Source: an uncultured Flavihumibacter sp. (GTDB taxonomy: Bacteria > Bacteroidota > Bacteroidia > Chitinophagales > Chitinophagaceae). From it: a stretch of 58,556 nucleotides of DNA. The notes under the pieces are model-generated. The model did not search any database, had not been told where the DNA came from, and saw only the letters and a list, made by a program, of their open reading frames with translations. Position numbers and translations under genes: made by a program. Where the stretch lies: contig CAMLRX010000007.1 in NCBI GenBank assembly GCA_946482545.1, positions 1 to 58,556 on the forward strand, written 5' to 3'. Position 1 is the first letter of the stretch, and each line of letters starts with the position of its first letter. Positions 34,900-44,869 of the stretch are shown piece by piece.

Positions 34900-37800
34900 T
34901 TAATGTATTACGGTTACAGATCCTTTTATTTTCACTTCATTGTTGATGGACAGCACGATGTAATATGTTCCTTTAGACACGATTCTTCCATTCACGCGAC
35001 CATCCCATTCGTTGCTGTACCCGTTTTTCTGGTAGATGAGTTTTCCCGCAGCATCAAATACCTGTAACCTGTTGTTCGGATATCCATTGATGTTTTTGAT
35101 CACGAGCCTGTCGTTGATACCGTCTCCATCGGGTGTAAGCAGTTTGTTGTATTGGGCGGCGAAAGATTCATCCACATTCACCCATACACTTCGCTCCACC
35201 ATACAACCCAGTGTTGTTTCCAGTTTGGCCACATACCTGGTGGAAATGCCGGGGTTAACCACAACGTTTCTTCCTGACACGGTGCTGATGGCAATACCGG
35301 GCGACCAGGTCACATTGCCGGCTGAACCTGTGGCGGTTAATTCCACCGATGCTCCTTTGCTGATGTTTACGTTTGGCGAAACGTTCAGCGTTGTATCCGT
35401 GCTGAAAGATACTGTTACGGTATTGGAGGTGTCGGAGGGGCAGGACTGTGCAGATACTGCTACGGCCCTGAAGTCTCCGGGCTGGTAAGAAAGCACAGCA
35501 TTGGAGGAGGCGCCAGTTATTACCTGGCCATTGCGCAGCCACCTCAAACTTGCAGCATCTGCTCCCAGGGTGGTGGTCAGTTCAAAGCGGTCGCCGGCGC
35601 ATACTTCGGTTGCGGGGGTGGAAATCACCGGAGCAGCGGGTTTCGTTCCTTCCACGGTAACGATAGCGGTTTGTGTTTGTTGGTTGCCGTTGTTATCGGT
35701 TACGGTAAGGGTTACTTCATTTTCACCGATGTCTTCGCAAGAGAAAACTGTTTTATCCAGGCCCATTTCCAGAATACCGTATACGTCGTTGCTTCCGTCG
35801 TTCACACTATCAGCCGTAATGGTGGCGGATCCTGAAGCATTGAGTGTAACGGAAATATTTTTGGTACGCGCCTCGGGGGGTGTAACATCTTTTCCTGTGG
35901 TGAATGTCCATACATCGCCCATCACCTTTTCGATATCAGAATTAGCCTGCACGCGCCAGTAGTACGTTGTTTCCTGTTGCAGGGTATCTACTGTGAAATG
36001 TGGATCGGCAATTTCTTTCGCGACCATGGTCATGTTGCCCGGGGCAGTACCGAAGAATACGTTGTAAGAAACAGCGGTACCGGTTTTATCGGACCAGGAA
36101 AGGCCTACAGCTTCCGGCTGCGCATCAGCGGAACCGTTACCAGGTGTGGGGCCTGACACTTTTTCCAATAGCGGAACAGCGTTTGCCAGCTTTTGTATGG
36201 CCGCTTCTGAAAGCGCGTAATTGTAGATGCGCACATCATCGAGCGTATCGCGGAAAGCCCTGTTCTCCATGGAATTTCCTATTAGAAGGTCTTTGGCCTG
36301 GCCGATGGAATTTTTTACGGTGGATTCGTCTCCCGAAACAGCCATTACGCCATTGATGTAAAGCCTGATCCTGCTGATCTCTTTATTTCTTACCGCAAGG
36401 ATATGGGTCCAGCCTTTCCCGAATATATCATACGCTGAGTTCAGTGTAACTTTTACATCTCTTTTTGTTGTGCCATCATCAATAGCGAATGTAAGGTCCC
36501 GGTTATTCAATTGCAGGCCATACCATTTCCCAGTATTTGCCTCAAAAGAGCCTTTATGAAACAGGTACCTGTTGTATCCTTCATAAGCCGGCAGGCTCAC
36601 CCACATGGAGATGGTGAAAGACCCGTCATCAAATTGTATCTGGTCGGCATGGGGTACCACGATAGCCCCATCGGTATTGAGGTTGCCGGAAATACCAGGA
36701 TTGGTTCCGAAACCAAGTGCATTGCGGAACTTTCCTTCAATCCATTGCATCGATTGTAAATTCCGGATGGCACCATGGTTGGCATATACAGAACTATCGG
36801 TAACAACAGTGCCTGTATTCTCATCAAGCGCATAATGCGCCACCAATCCCCGGGGATAGCCTATTGAAAAACTCCACACATCTCCCTGTGTTGTACCCAG
36901 TACGCCTATGGCATCCACCCGCCAGAACACACTCGTTCCCGCAACCGGATCGGCGATGGGGAACATCGCGTCACTCACGGGAATACTGTCAACCACCAGT
37001 TGAAGATCATCTGTAGAATTGCCCATGAACAACTGGTACTTCCTGGTGTTGACCCCGCCTTGCCAGGTGAGTTTTAATGTATCGCTGTAACCATCTACTT
37101 TGGTATTGTGGTAAGAAGGACTGGCCGGTTTCTGCGGCAGCGGGCTTCCATAATACAAGGTTACAATCTCTTCGAAGCTGAGGGCATAATTGTATATCCG
37201 TAGTTCGTCCAGCATACCCTTGTAAGGAGAAGGCGTATTGGTGGAAGCCAGGAATTCGCGTTCCCCGATATTGCCGAGAATAAGCGCCGAGGGCTCGCCG
37301 AAACCATACAGCGCTTTTGTTACATTGCCTTCACCGCTCAGCGTTCCGTTGTTATACACACGGAGTTTACGGGCCGCACTGTCGTAGATGGCCACCACAT
37401 GTACCCAATCATTCACGAAGAAAGGTGTACCGCTGATCTGCAGTTCGTCCTTTCCGCCGGGGCCGCTGTTCCTGTCGTTGTCATCATCCAGGGCGAAGCG
37501 GAATTGTTTGTTTTTGAATTCTATGTTGAATCTTTTGCCAGTTGCGCCGGTAACATCGTTTTTAGAGATCGAGCCTTTACACAGCAGGTAGGCGCTGGAA
37601 TTGTTATCTGGCGGCAATAGTGAAGCATCCGCTTTCATCCAGAAAGAGAGGGAGAAAGAGCTTTTGTCCAGGAAAAGCTGGTCCTGGTTGGGAATACTCA
37701 CCACGTACCTGTTCATATCGGCAGAAGCGAAATCGAGTGCGTTTTTCTTTTTACCGGGAATACGGATGCTTTGGTCATCATCATCCAACCCGAGGATACC

Positions 37801-39894
37801 GTGGTTTTGATAGGTGGTAGAGTCGATCACTTCGTTGCCTTCACCTGTTTCGTCAAAGCTCCAGTAGCCCACGAGTCCTTTGGGTATTTGTTTCGCGGTT
37901 CGGAACGACCACACGTTACCTACCGCACTGCCTTTATCGTTTAAGGCATCCACTCTCCAGTAATACGTTGTGTTGTCGGCCAACCCGGTAGCTTCCCAGG
38001 AAGGCGTGGCGGAATAGCTGATTTCTGCTTTTTGCTGAAGACCGGTCGGCGAGGTTCCGAAGAACACCACATATTTCGTGGTATTGCTGCTGCCAGACCA
38101 TTTTAAGGTGATATTGCCATTCACGATGCCCGCGAACTGGTATTGATGGGCCGGCGCTGGTATTGAAGCCAGTTGTGGTGCAGTGGGAACGGGTGGGGTT
38201 TGAACGGAAGCGGTATTGCTGAATGCCGATGATTCCGTGCCGGAAAGCGCTTTCACCCTGTAGTAATACACCACATTGGGTATTAACGCGTTTTCGTCGG
38301 TATAACTTGTAGCGTTGGCTGCAGTTTGCGTCACCGCCGTAAAATTGATGCCGTCGGTGCTGCGTTCTATAGAGAAGCTGGTTTCGTTGTCCGAGTTGTC
38401 CGTCCATGAAAGTGTAACCGCGCTGGAAGGCGTGGGCAATTCATTGGAAGTGGCAGAAAGTGTAAGCGCTGATGGCGGCTTTACAAAAGCTGGGGGTTCG
38501 GTTTTTACAATACTATTGATGTACACTTCTATATTGAGGTACTGCGGTGCTGCTGTATTGAACGCGACTGCATCTGCCGGGTTGTTCTTATCGAGGCCAT
38601 TAGCATCTTCCCAGGCATCGGGCATCCCGTCTTTATCGGTATCCGCGGGTGCGGGTGCGCCGAATACTGTGCCCAGTCCGCCATTGGTGAGTGGCAGGTC
38701 TGTTTCACGGTACACATAAATTCCTTTTGTTCCTTTCGATTTCACTTCATCCACCAGCAGTTCATCCACCTGGTCGCGGCGCGGATACCACGCGCCAACA
38801 CTGTCACAAATCCACTGGTAAGCCTGTGCGGCATTCATGGACGGGGTGGCTGCGGGGTAGGGAAAGGGTTGGGTTTTGAACGCATCACCCGAAATGCCCG
38901 GATAACCCGTGGCATCAAAAGGCACCTCCGCGCCGTCCAGCACACCATTTCTGTTGTTGTCGAAAAAGTTCCCGGAGCCGAAAACATTGAACGTACCCGT
39001 TCCCCTGGAAAATGGCGTTGTTTTGGAAGGAGGCGTTAAGGGCCCGCTCATGAAGTAGTTGTTGAGGATGTTCACTTCTGAAACACCGGAAGAGCCCCCC
39101 ATGATGTAGGCATCGCCCGACTGGGAATGGCCATAGGTATTGCCGTGATTTCCCCAGTTGTACACCACGTTGTTCACGAATTCGTTCACGCCTTTTACTT
39201 TGGGATTCCTTGTTTTATTGCTGATGTAAAGGTTCCTGATCAGACTTACTTTTCCGCCATCGGGTGTTTGAATAAGTCCGCCCGCGGAATGGTTTTCCCT
39301 GTGCAGGCCCTGTCCGATAATGGAATTCTGCACCGTGATGTTATCGGGCGATTCGTTTTTGTTGTCCCAGTTGATGGAGAAGTTTTCATCCATTCCCCAG
39401 GTAATGGACATGTGGTCGAGGATGATGTTTCTGCCGTTGGAGAGGCCCGAAGCATCATTCCCCGAGTTGCCGGTGGCCCCCAGCCTGATGCGCAGGAAAC
39501 GGCAGATGGTATTACTGGCGTTGGAAAAGGTTACTCTTTTATTGAACAACACAATGCCGTCGCCCGGAGCTGTTTGCCCGGCGATGGTCACATTTTTTGC
39601 GATGGTCACATTAGATTGAAGGTTAATGATGCCGCCCACGGCAAAAACCACGAACCTTCCGGGCTGGCTCACCGCATCGCGGAACGAGCCGGGACCATTG
39701 TCGTTCAGGTTGGTCACAACATATACGGATGGATTGGCGGCGCCTCTTGCGCCAGTGGCAAAGCGACCGAAACCTTCCGCGCCGGGGAATGCCGGCGTTT
39801 GTGCCTGGAGTTGCAGGAATCCGGGTAATAAGCATGCAAGGCTAACCAGTTTTTTAAAGTGGTTCTTTCCGGCAGCAATCGTTCTTGTTATCAT
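34900..39894 (-). CDS. T9SS-exported multidomain PL1 pectate lyase with LamG and Fn3 modules
   Basis: 1664 residues. Order: signal peptide 1-31; PL1 beta-helix about 36-400 ('FPGAEGFGRFATGARG', 'NIILDHMSITWGMDENFSI'); thrombospondin-3/EF-like calcium loop 417-441 ('DTDKDGMPDAWEDANGLD'); Fn3 474-567; Fn3-like 575-668; LamG/concanavalin-like 673-915; Fn3-like 920-1012; second LamG 1013-1235; Fn3-like 1245-1334; HYR-like 1338-1416; Ig-like stretch 1420-1575; gliding-motility/CHU_C type-B sorting domain 1583-1664 ('LLTPDGDGINDRLVIKNI'). It should reach the cell surface through the T9SS and cut pectin there, with the LamG modules binding glycan or cell wall. SusD lies 26 bases upstream and the PorP/SprF partner 37 bases downstream. 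Confidence 0.93.
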   Translation of the reverse strand: MITRTIAAGKNHFKKLVSLACLLPGFLQLQAQTPAFPGAEGFGRFATGARGAANPSVYVVTNLNDNGPGSFRDAVSQPGRFVVFAVGGIINLQSNVTIAKNVTIAGQTAPGDGIVLFNKRVTFSNASNTICRFLRIRLGATGNSGNDASGLSNGRNIILDHMSITWGMDENFSINWDNKNESPDNITVQNSIIGQGLHRENHSAGGLIQTPDGGKVSLIRNLYISNKTRNPKVKGVNEFVNNVVYNWGNHGNTYGHSQSGDAYIMGGSSGVSEVNILNNYFMSGPLTPPSKTTPFSRGTGTFNVFGSGNFFDNNRNGVLDGAEVPFDATGYPGISGDAFKTQPFPYPAATPSMNAAQAYQWICDSVGAWYPRRDQVDELLVDEVKSKGTKGIYVYRETDLPLTNGGLGTVFGAPAPADTDKDGMPDAWEDANGLDKNNPADAVAFNTAAPQYLNIEVYINSIVKTEPPAFVKPPSALTLSATSNELPTPSSAVTLSWTDNSDNETSFSIERSTDGINFTAVTQTAANATSYTDENALIPNVVYYYRVKALSGTESSAFSNTASVQTPPVPTAPQLASIPAPAHQYQFAGIVNGNITLKWSGSSNTTKYVVFFGTSPTGLQQKAEISYSATPSWEATGLADNTTYYWRVDALNDKGSAVGNVWSFRTAKQIPKGLVGYWSFDETGEGNEVIDSTTYQNHGILGLDDDDQSIRIPGKKKNALDFASADMNRYVVSIPNQDQLFLDKSSFSLSFWMKADASLLPPDNNSSAYLLCKGSISKNDVTGATGKRFNIEFKNKQFRFALDDDNDRNSGPGGKDELQISGTPFFVNDWVHVVAIYDSAARKLRVYNNGTLSGEGNVTKALYGFGEPSALILGNIGEREFLASTNTPSPYKGMLDELRIYNYALSFEEIVTLYYGSPLPQKPASPSYHNTKVDGYSDTLKLTWQGGVNTRKYQLFMGNSTDDLQLVVDSIPVSDAMFPIADPVAGTSVFWRVDAIGVLGTTQGDVWSFSIGYPRGLVAHYALDENTGTVVTDSSVYANHGAIRNLQSMQWIEGKFRNALGFGTNPGISGNLNTDGAIVVPHADQIQFDDGSFTISMWVSLPAYEGYNRYLFHKGSFEANTGKWYGLQLNNRDLTFAIDDGTTKRDVKVTLNSAYDIFGKGWTHILAVRNKEISRIRLYINGVMAVSGDESTVKNSIGQAKDLLIGNSMENRAFRDTLDDVRIYNYALSEAAIQKLANAVPLLEKVSGPTPGNGSADAQPEAVGLSWSDKTGTAVSYNVFFGTAPGNMTMVAKEIADPHFTVDTLQQETTYYWRVQANSDIEKVMGDVWTFTTGKDVTPPEARTKNISVTLNASGSATITADSVNDGSNDVYGILEMGLDKTVFSCEDIGENEVTLTVTDNNGNQQTQTAIVTVEGTKPAAPVISTPATEVCAGDRFELTTTLGADAASLRWLRNGQVITGASSNAVLSYQPGDFRAVAVSAQSCPSDTSNTVTVSFSTDTTLNVSPNVNISKGASVELTATGSAGNVTWSPGIAISTVSGRNVVVNPGISTRYVAKLETTLGCMVERSVWVNVDESFAAQYNKLLTPDGDGINDRLVIKNINGYPNNRLQVFDAAGKLIYQKNGYSNEWDGRVNGRIVSKGTYYIVLSINNEVKIKGSVTVIH

Positions 39895-39920
39895 AAAATC
39901 AGTTAAGGGTTGTCAATTTT

Positions 39921-41618
39921 CTATTCCCATCTGAAAGGAAGAAACCAGTTCTCCCTGCTCATTAGTTTGGTCCGGGCCGCCGAGGCATTGGGATTATTTT
40001 CCTTCTGCAGCTTGGCGTAAACTTTATCTGCAAGAAATGCAGGGTCATTTCTGCGCATTGCTATCCTCAGGAGCGTGGGCCATCTTTTTCCTTCAAAGGC
40101 CAGTTCTCTTGCAGACTCTTCCACGATCTGGTTTTCGATGAGCAGGGTACTGTCGCCCGTCAGCGTCTGGGGATAGAGATAGGCCCTTCCCCTGATGCCT
40201 GCGTTCATGCTCCAGTCTGCAATAATGAGTGGGTTATCGCTTCTTCTCGCGTCAAAATCGTAGGGGAAGCCCATGTTGGTGATGCGTCCGGGGTAAGTGA
40301 TGAGTCCGTCGTTCACGAGCGTGTAGGCCAGCAAATGTTTATTGTCGCGGTTGGCGGCTTCGGCAAAATCCAGGTGCAGGTTGGCGGCACGGTACAGGAA
40401 CCATTTTCCGTTTTTAACAAAAAGATCTGTGGGCATGTAGGTATCCGGGTTCAGGTAGTTGTAGAGGTATTTCATTACCACGGGCTGCCCTGCCAGGTCG
40501 TTGTAACTGAATTTTTTTCCGCGTGCGTCGTAGGGCAGGTTGTTCTTCTGCAATTGCGCGTTCCAGTTGTCCATGGCTTCCTGCGATGGCTTCAGCAGGT
40601 ATTTTCCTCCTCTGTTGGAGAACAGGTTGATGAAGGGGTTTTCAGGTTGGAAGCCGGAACTGAAGGGCAGGAACCAGATGTGTTCACGGTTGAACAGGTT
40701 GTCCTGGCCGCGGGCGAAGATGGAGCGCCAGCCCTGTGCATTGTTGTTCACCAACATGTTTTCGTCCAGTTCACGGTACCGGTAGTAGCCCACCGCGAGG
40801 TCGTTGTTATCGCCTTTCGAACTTCCGTTCAGCCTGTAATTGTACAGATCGCCGGTACCGGTTTCCATCACCTGTTTCAGTTCTGCGGCGGCCTTCCGGT
40901 ATTCTCCTTTCCAGAGGTACAGTTCACCGAGCAACACTCTTTTGTTGATAAAGAATTTCTGGGTATTGTAGCCATCCACGGTGGTAACCACACTGGAGCC
41001 GGTGGGATATGGTTGCATGGAAGGAAGGGACTCCATCGTTCTGATAAGCTCATCGATAAGCTGGGTGAATTCGATGCGCGGCATCAAACCAACGTTCCTG
41101 ATGTCTTCCACTGTTTTAAAAGGATCGGTCACATAAGGGACCTTTCCGAAATGAATCCCTACCTGGAGATACACCCAGCAGCGAAGGGCCGCCAGGTCGG
41201 AATAACGCATATTGTACTGGTCGTTGTTCAGTTTCTTCTCTGCGAGCATCTGGTTGAAGTGGTACATCACATCATTGCAGTTCTGGATCACTTCATAGTA
41301 AGGCCGTGGATTGGCGTAGGGGTTTCCTTCTTCTACATGGTGCTCATTCAACTGGCGCAACGCCTCATCTGCATTGTTTGTAGTGGAAAGCAGGTCTGCC
41401 CTCAACTCATTCAGGATGATATTAGATTCCGCGAGCCGTGTAAATTTTCCATATACGCCCATTACAGCGGCATCGGCATCGAATACATTGTTGTAAACGT
41501 CGTTTTCTTCCAGCACATCTTCGGGTTCCGCTTCCAGCAACTTAGAGCAGGAGGAGAAAGCGGTGCACAATGCAATTACCGCCAGGGTATGTTTTGAATA
41601 TTGAAAGAACTTTGTCAT
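39921..41618 (-). CDS. SusD/RagB-family surface glycan-binding lipoprotein
   Basis: 565 residues from the ATG at 41618, chosen because it gives a proper SPII signal peptide with Cys24 ('CTAFSSCSKLLEAEP'). The longer frame to 41675 overlaps the SusC stop. It is a TPR-based SusD fold: 'FDADAAVMGVYGKF' N-terminal helix, 'ALRCWVYLQVGIHFGKVPYV', 'LLGELYLWKGEYRKAAAELKQV', and the C-terminal 'ARELAFEGKRWPTLLRIAMR' ending in 'FLPFRWE'. It should lid the SusC barrel encoded 25 bases upstream and deliver oligosaccharides. Specific sugar not readable; pectin fragments by context. Confidence 0.94.
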   Translation of the reverse strand: MTKFFQYSKHTLAVIALCTAFSSCSKLLEAEPEDVLEENDVYNNVFDADAAVMGVYGKFTRLAESNIILNELRADLLSTTNNADEALRQLNEHHVEEGNPYANPRPYYEVIQNCNDVMYHFNQMLAEKKLNNDQYNMRYSDLAALRCWVYLQVGIHFGKVPYVTDPFKTVEDIRNVGLMPRIEFTQLIDELIRTMESLPSMQPYPTGSSVVTTVDGYNTQKFFINKRVLLGELYLWKGEYRKAAAELKQVMETGTGDLYNYRLNGSSKGDNNDLAVGYYRYRELDENMLVNNNAQGWRSIFARGQDNLFNREHIWFLPFSSGFQPENPFINLFSNRGGKYLLKPSQEAMDNWNAQLQKNNLPYDARGKKFSYNDLAGQPVVMKYLYNYLNPDTYMPTDLFVKNGKWFLYRAANLHLDFAEAANRDNKHLLAYTLVNDGLITYPGRITNMGFPYDFDARRSDNPLIIADWSMNAGIRGRAYLYPQTLTGDSTLLIENQIVEESARELAFEGKRWPTLLRIAMRRNDPAFLADKVYAKLQKENNPNASAARTKLMSRENWFLPFRWE

Positions 41619-41643
41619 CGTTCGTAATTGAGTGATGTAAAAA

Positions 41644-44600
41644 TTAGAGCCCCAGTTTGATGCCTGCCTGTACACTCCGGAACTGCGGTTCCATCATGGC
41701 ATCCACGCCCATGCCGAACAGACCGGAGGCCGCGCCGAATTCGGGGTCAAACCCTTTGTACTTCGTTGCGGTAAGGAGGTTGTTGCCCGAGAGGTACACT
41801 ACAGTATATTTTAATGCGCCCGGTCTGATGGGAATATTGTAGGAAACAGATAATGTACGGAGCCTGATGTATGAAGCGTCTTCAATCCACCGGGAGGAGA
41901 AGCGGGCATTTCCGGAGGGGTCGCCCCATGCGGCACGGGGCATATTGGTTTGGTCACCATCGTTCCGCCACCTGTTCATCACGGCTTTGGTCTGGTTGGC
42001 ATAGCCGTCCATCGATTCCAGTTGTCTGCGGGTATAGTTGTAGGCATCATTTCCCTGGGAGAAAGTCACCAAAGCCTCTAGGTTCCAGTTGCCATACACG
42101 AGCCCGGTGTTGATGGCCCCGAAGAAGTCGGGGTTAGGGTTGCCGATCACTTCACGGTCGGCAGCATCAATTATATTGTCTCCGTTGGTATTATTAAAAC
42201 GAATGTCTCCGCCCTTGAACGGCGTTAATTCACCTGCTTCATTCCTGAAGCTGAGCGCTGTGGCTGCTGTTCCGCTGGCAAAAACGCCATCGGCCCTGTA
42301 ACCATAGAAAGCATTTGGCGCTCCGCCAACCCGGGTAATGTAGGAGCCGCCTGCATAGTCGGTAACAATGGCATCCATTGGCAGCGTGGTTACTTCAGAC
42401 TTATAAGCTGAGATGTTGAAACCCAGGTCCCATTTCAGTTTCTTTCCATTCAATATCCTGCCCTGCACCACCGCTTCCCAGCCCGTGGTTTTCATGGCGC
42501 CTGAATTGGTAATATTGTATTCCATTCCGGTAGCGGCAGGAGCGGGTTCATAAACGATCATATCATCGGTTTTCCGGTGGTAAGCATCAAAGCTGAGGGA
42601 AAGTCTTTCGTTCCATACACTAAGGTCGATGCCGGCATTCAACCGCGTGTTGGTTTCCCATTGGAGCGCTTCGTTGCCGGCGTTTCCACGTACCAGCCCC
42701 TGAACACCCAGCAGGTTCTGCGACACATAATACCTGCGTGCGGTGAAGTTGCCGATGTCGTTATTGCCCGTGATACCAGCCGATGCGCGTATTTTCAACA
42801 GGTCTATCCATGTTGCTGCTTCCATGAAATTTTCGGAAGATGGCACCCAGGCCAGGTCAAGCGATGGCATGAGCGGATAATTCCTGTTGCCAAGGCGAAC
42901 CACGGCGCCACCGGCGGCCTCCCGACCGAACCTGGAAGATCCATCAACAGCGAGGGAGAACGAAGCGAGGTATTTGCCCCTGAAGTTGTAGTCTGTGGTG
43001 AAATAAGTATTCATCCACGAAGAATTGCCGAGCGATCCGCCCACGCGTCGCAGCGCATTCGCGCCGTATCCCACACCGGTAAGTTTGTCTGTTGCTGAGT
43101 TAAACCCGTAAATATAATCCTGCTCTGAGTCGATGGTGTTGTACCGCACACCCAGCCTTGCCGAGAAGTCATGCACATTATTGAACACCTTCTGGTACGC
43201 GATCCTGCTGTCGTTGTATACGCTGAACATCCTCACCACCTGTGCACCGGAGCGGTTAACGGCAACGGCGGTTTCCAATGTATCTGGTACCACGCCAAGG
43301 CCTGGTACAAAGAAGGTTTCCCGCACCTTATCCATTGTAACTGCCAGTGTGGAAGCCAGGGAAATATGATCGGATAATTTGTACCCGAAGTTGATGGCGC
43401 CCAGGAAGCGGTAGTTCTTGTTGTCGGCCATCATGTTCCTGGTAAGCGCCACCGGATTACTTGTTGCAAATACATCTGCCGCGGCCAGCGTGGGAGAGAA
43501 AACACCGCTGTTGTTCACATCGTTGGTGGTAAGAAATGGCGCTTTTACCAAAGCGGAATACAACGGGTTGGTGGTGGTGGAAGTTCCCAGGTCCTTCAGT
43601 TTCTGCTCATTAAAAGTGAAGCTGATATTGGTGTTGGCCGTAAGGCGCTGACTGAGGTTAAAGTCGGCGTTAAAGCGTACGTTGTACCTTGTTAAACCGG
43701 TATTCGTAATTACGCCCTGGCTCTTCATATAACCCAGCGACAGCGCGTATTTCGCGATGTTATCGCCACCCGTTACTTTCATGTACGCGTTCTGCGAGGT
43801 ATTGGCCGATAACACCTGGCGCTGCCAGTCCTGGTTCCCCTGGTAGCGGTAAAACTCCGTATTCGTTGCGGGGTCGTTGTTCATATAGGGCAATGCGCTG
43901 ATCTCATCCGCGTTTAGTCCCTTCGATTGCAGCATTTCAGAAAGATAGGTTCTGTAATCACCCTTGCTCATTACAGGAAGGTTTTCAGGCGCGAAACTGG
44001 TACCGCCAAATACGCTTACATCTATACGCGTAGCCTCCTGCCGGGCCCTTGCTGTGGTGATCAGGATCACGCCGTTCGCGCCCCTGGTACCATATTGGGA
44101 AGCGCCTTCTTTCAGCACGGTAATATTATCAATGTCTTTTACATCAATAAAATTCAGGGGGTTGTTGAAATGATTGGGCATGAGCGAAGTACCATAACTC
44201 TGTACATCGAATACCACGCCATCTATCACAAATAAAGGCTGATTGGTGGCGTAAAGCGATGAGAAGCCCCGCAGTAAAAGATTGGCACCGATACCAGGGG
44301 TACCTGAACGGCGTATCACCTGCAATCCGGCGAGTTTTCCCTGGAGATAATTATCAGGCGTTTCGCCGATAACGCCCGGGGTTCCGTTGGAAACCACCGA
44401 TCCTGAAGCGCCTGCCAGGTTTGCCCTGTTGTAAATCCTGTCGTTAATGGTTACTTCATCAAAATAAGATTGAAAAGCACCTTCATACAATGCTGTTCTT
44501 ATCGTTTGCCGTCCACGAAGCGCGAGTATCTTTGATTGAAATCCATCGCCGGCGATGGAGATGGACACCGAATAATCAGGCACCTCCAGCATAAATTTTC

Positions 44601-44868
44601 CTGTACTGTCCGAGATGGCCGCGCTGGCGTTCTTATACGTAATCCTTACGCCGGGTAAAGGCTTGCCTGTTGCAGCATCGGTCACTTCACCGGAAAGGGT
44701 TTTCCATCCTTTCTTTTCAGCCATTGGTTCTTTTTCAGCCCGCTTTTTTTCCTGCGAAAAAACAGGTGTTGTACCGCAGCACAATGCCAGTCCGATGATC
44801 AGAGACCAACGGAAGTTCGTACCGGTGAGCTTATATTTTTTTGCGTACATAATTTCTTTTTTTCTCAT
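41644..44868 (-). CDS. SusC/RagA-family TonB-dependent glycan importer
   Basis: 1074 residues if started at 44868; the ATG at 44850, six codons later, is equally good. The frame extends to 44946 but would overlap the FAS1 gene and bury the signal peptide ('WSLIIGLALCCGTTPVFSQ'). Carboxypeptidase-regulatory-like domain ('SGEVTDAATGKPLPGVRITY'), plug with the SusC signature 'PLFVIDGVVFD' and 'EGASQYGTRGANGVILITT', then the barrel ending 'RSVQAGIKLGL'. No STN domain, so it is not itself a sigma/FecR transducer. The start lies one base past the FAS1 stop. Confidence 0.94.
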   Translation of the reverse strand: MRKKEIMYAKKYKLTGTNFRWSLIIGLALCCGTTPVFSQEKKRAEKEPMAEKKGWKTLSGEVTDAATGKPLPGVRITYKNASAAISDSTGKFMLEVPDYSVSISIAGDGFQSKILALRGRQTIRTALYEGAFQSYFDEVTINDRIYNRANLAGASGSVVSNGTPGVIGETPDNYLQGKLAGLQVIRRSGTPGIGANLLLRGFSSLYATNQPLFVIDGVVFDVQSYGTSLMPNHFNNPLNFIDVKDIDNITVLKEGASQYGTRGANGVILITTARARQEATRIDVSVFGGTSFAPENLPVMSKGDYRTYLSEMLQSKGLNADEISALPYMNNDPATNTEFYRYQGNQDWQRQVLSANTSQNAYMKVTGGDNIAKYALSLGYMKSQGVITNTGLTRYNVRFNADFNLSQRLTANTNISFTFNEQKLKDLGTSTTTNPLYSALVKAPFLTTNDVNNSGVFSPTLAAADVFATSNPVALTRNMMADNKNYRFLGAINFGYKLSDHISLASTLAVTMDKVRETFFVPGLGVVPDTLETAVAVNRSGAQVVRMFSVYNDSRIAYQKVFNNVHDFSARLGVRYNTIDSEQDYIYGFNSATDKLTGVGYGANALRRVGGSLGNSSWMNTYFTTDYNFRGKYLASFSLAVDGSSRFGREAAGGAVVRLGNRNYPLMPSLDLAWVPSSENFMEAATWIDLLKIRASAGITGNNDIGNFTARRYYVSQNLLGVQGLVRGNAGNEALQWETNTRLNAGIDLSVWNERLSLSFDAYHRKTDDMIVYEPAPAATGMEYNITNSGAMKTTGWEAVVQGRILNGKKLKWDLGFNISAYKSEVTTLPMDAIVTDYAGGSYITRVGGAPNAFYGYRADGVFASGTAATALSFRNEAGELTPFKGGDIRFNNTNGDNIIDAADREVIGNPNPDFFGAINTGLVYGNWNLEALVTFSQGNDAYNYTRRQLESMDGYANQTKAVMNRWRNDGDQTNMPRAAWGDPSGNARFSSRWIEDASYIRLRTLSVSYNIPIRPGALKYTVVYLSGNNLLTATKYKGFDPEFGAASGLFGMGVDAMMEPQFRSVQAGIKLGL

Positions 44869-44869
44869 T

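Noticed and set aside
40335..41597. 420-codon open frame on + strand opposite SusD
   Set aside because: Composition is that of an antisense shadow; no known domain; the - strand gene is a clear SusD with intact lipobox.
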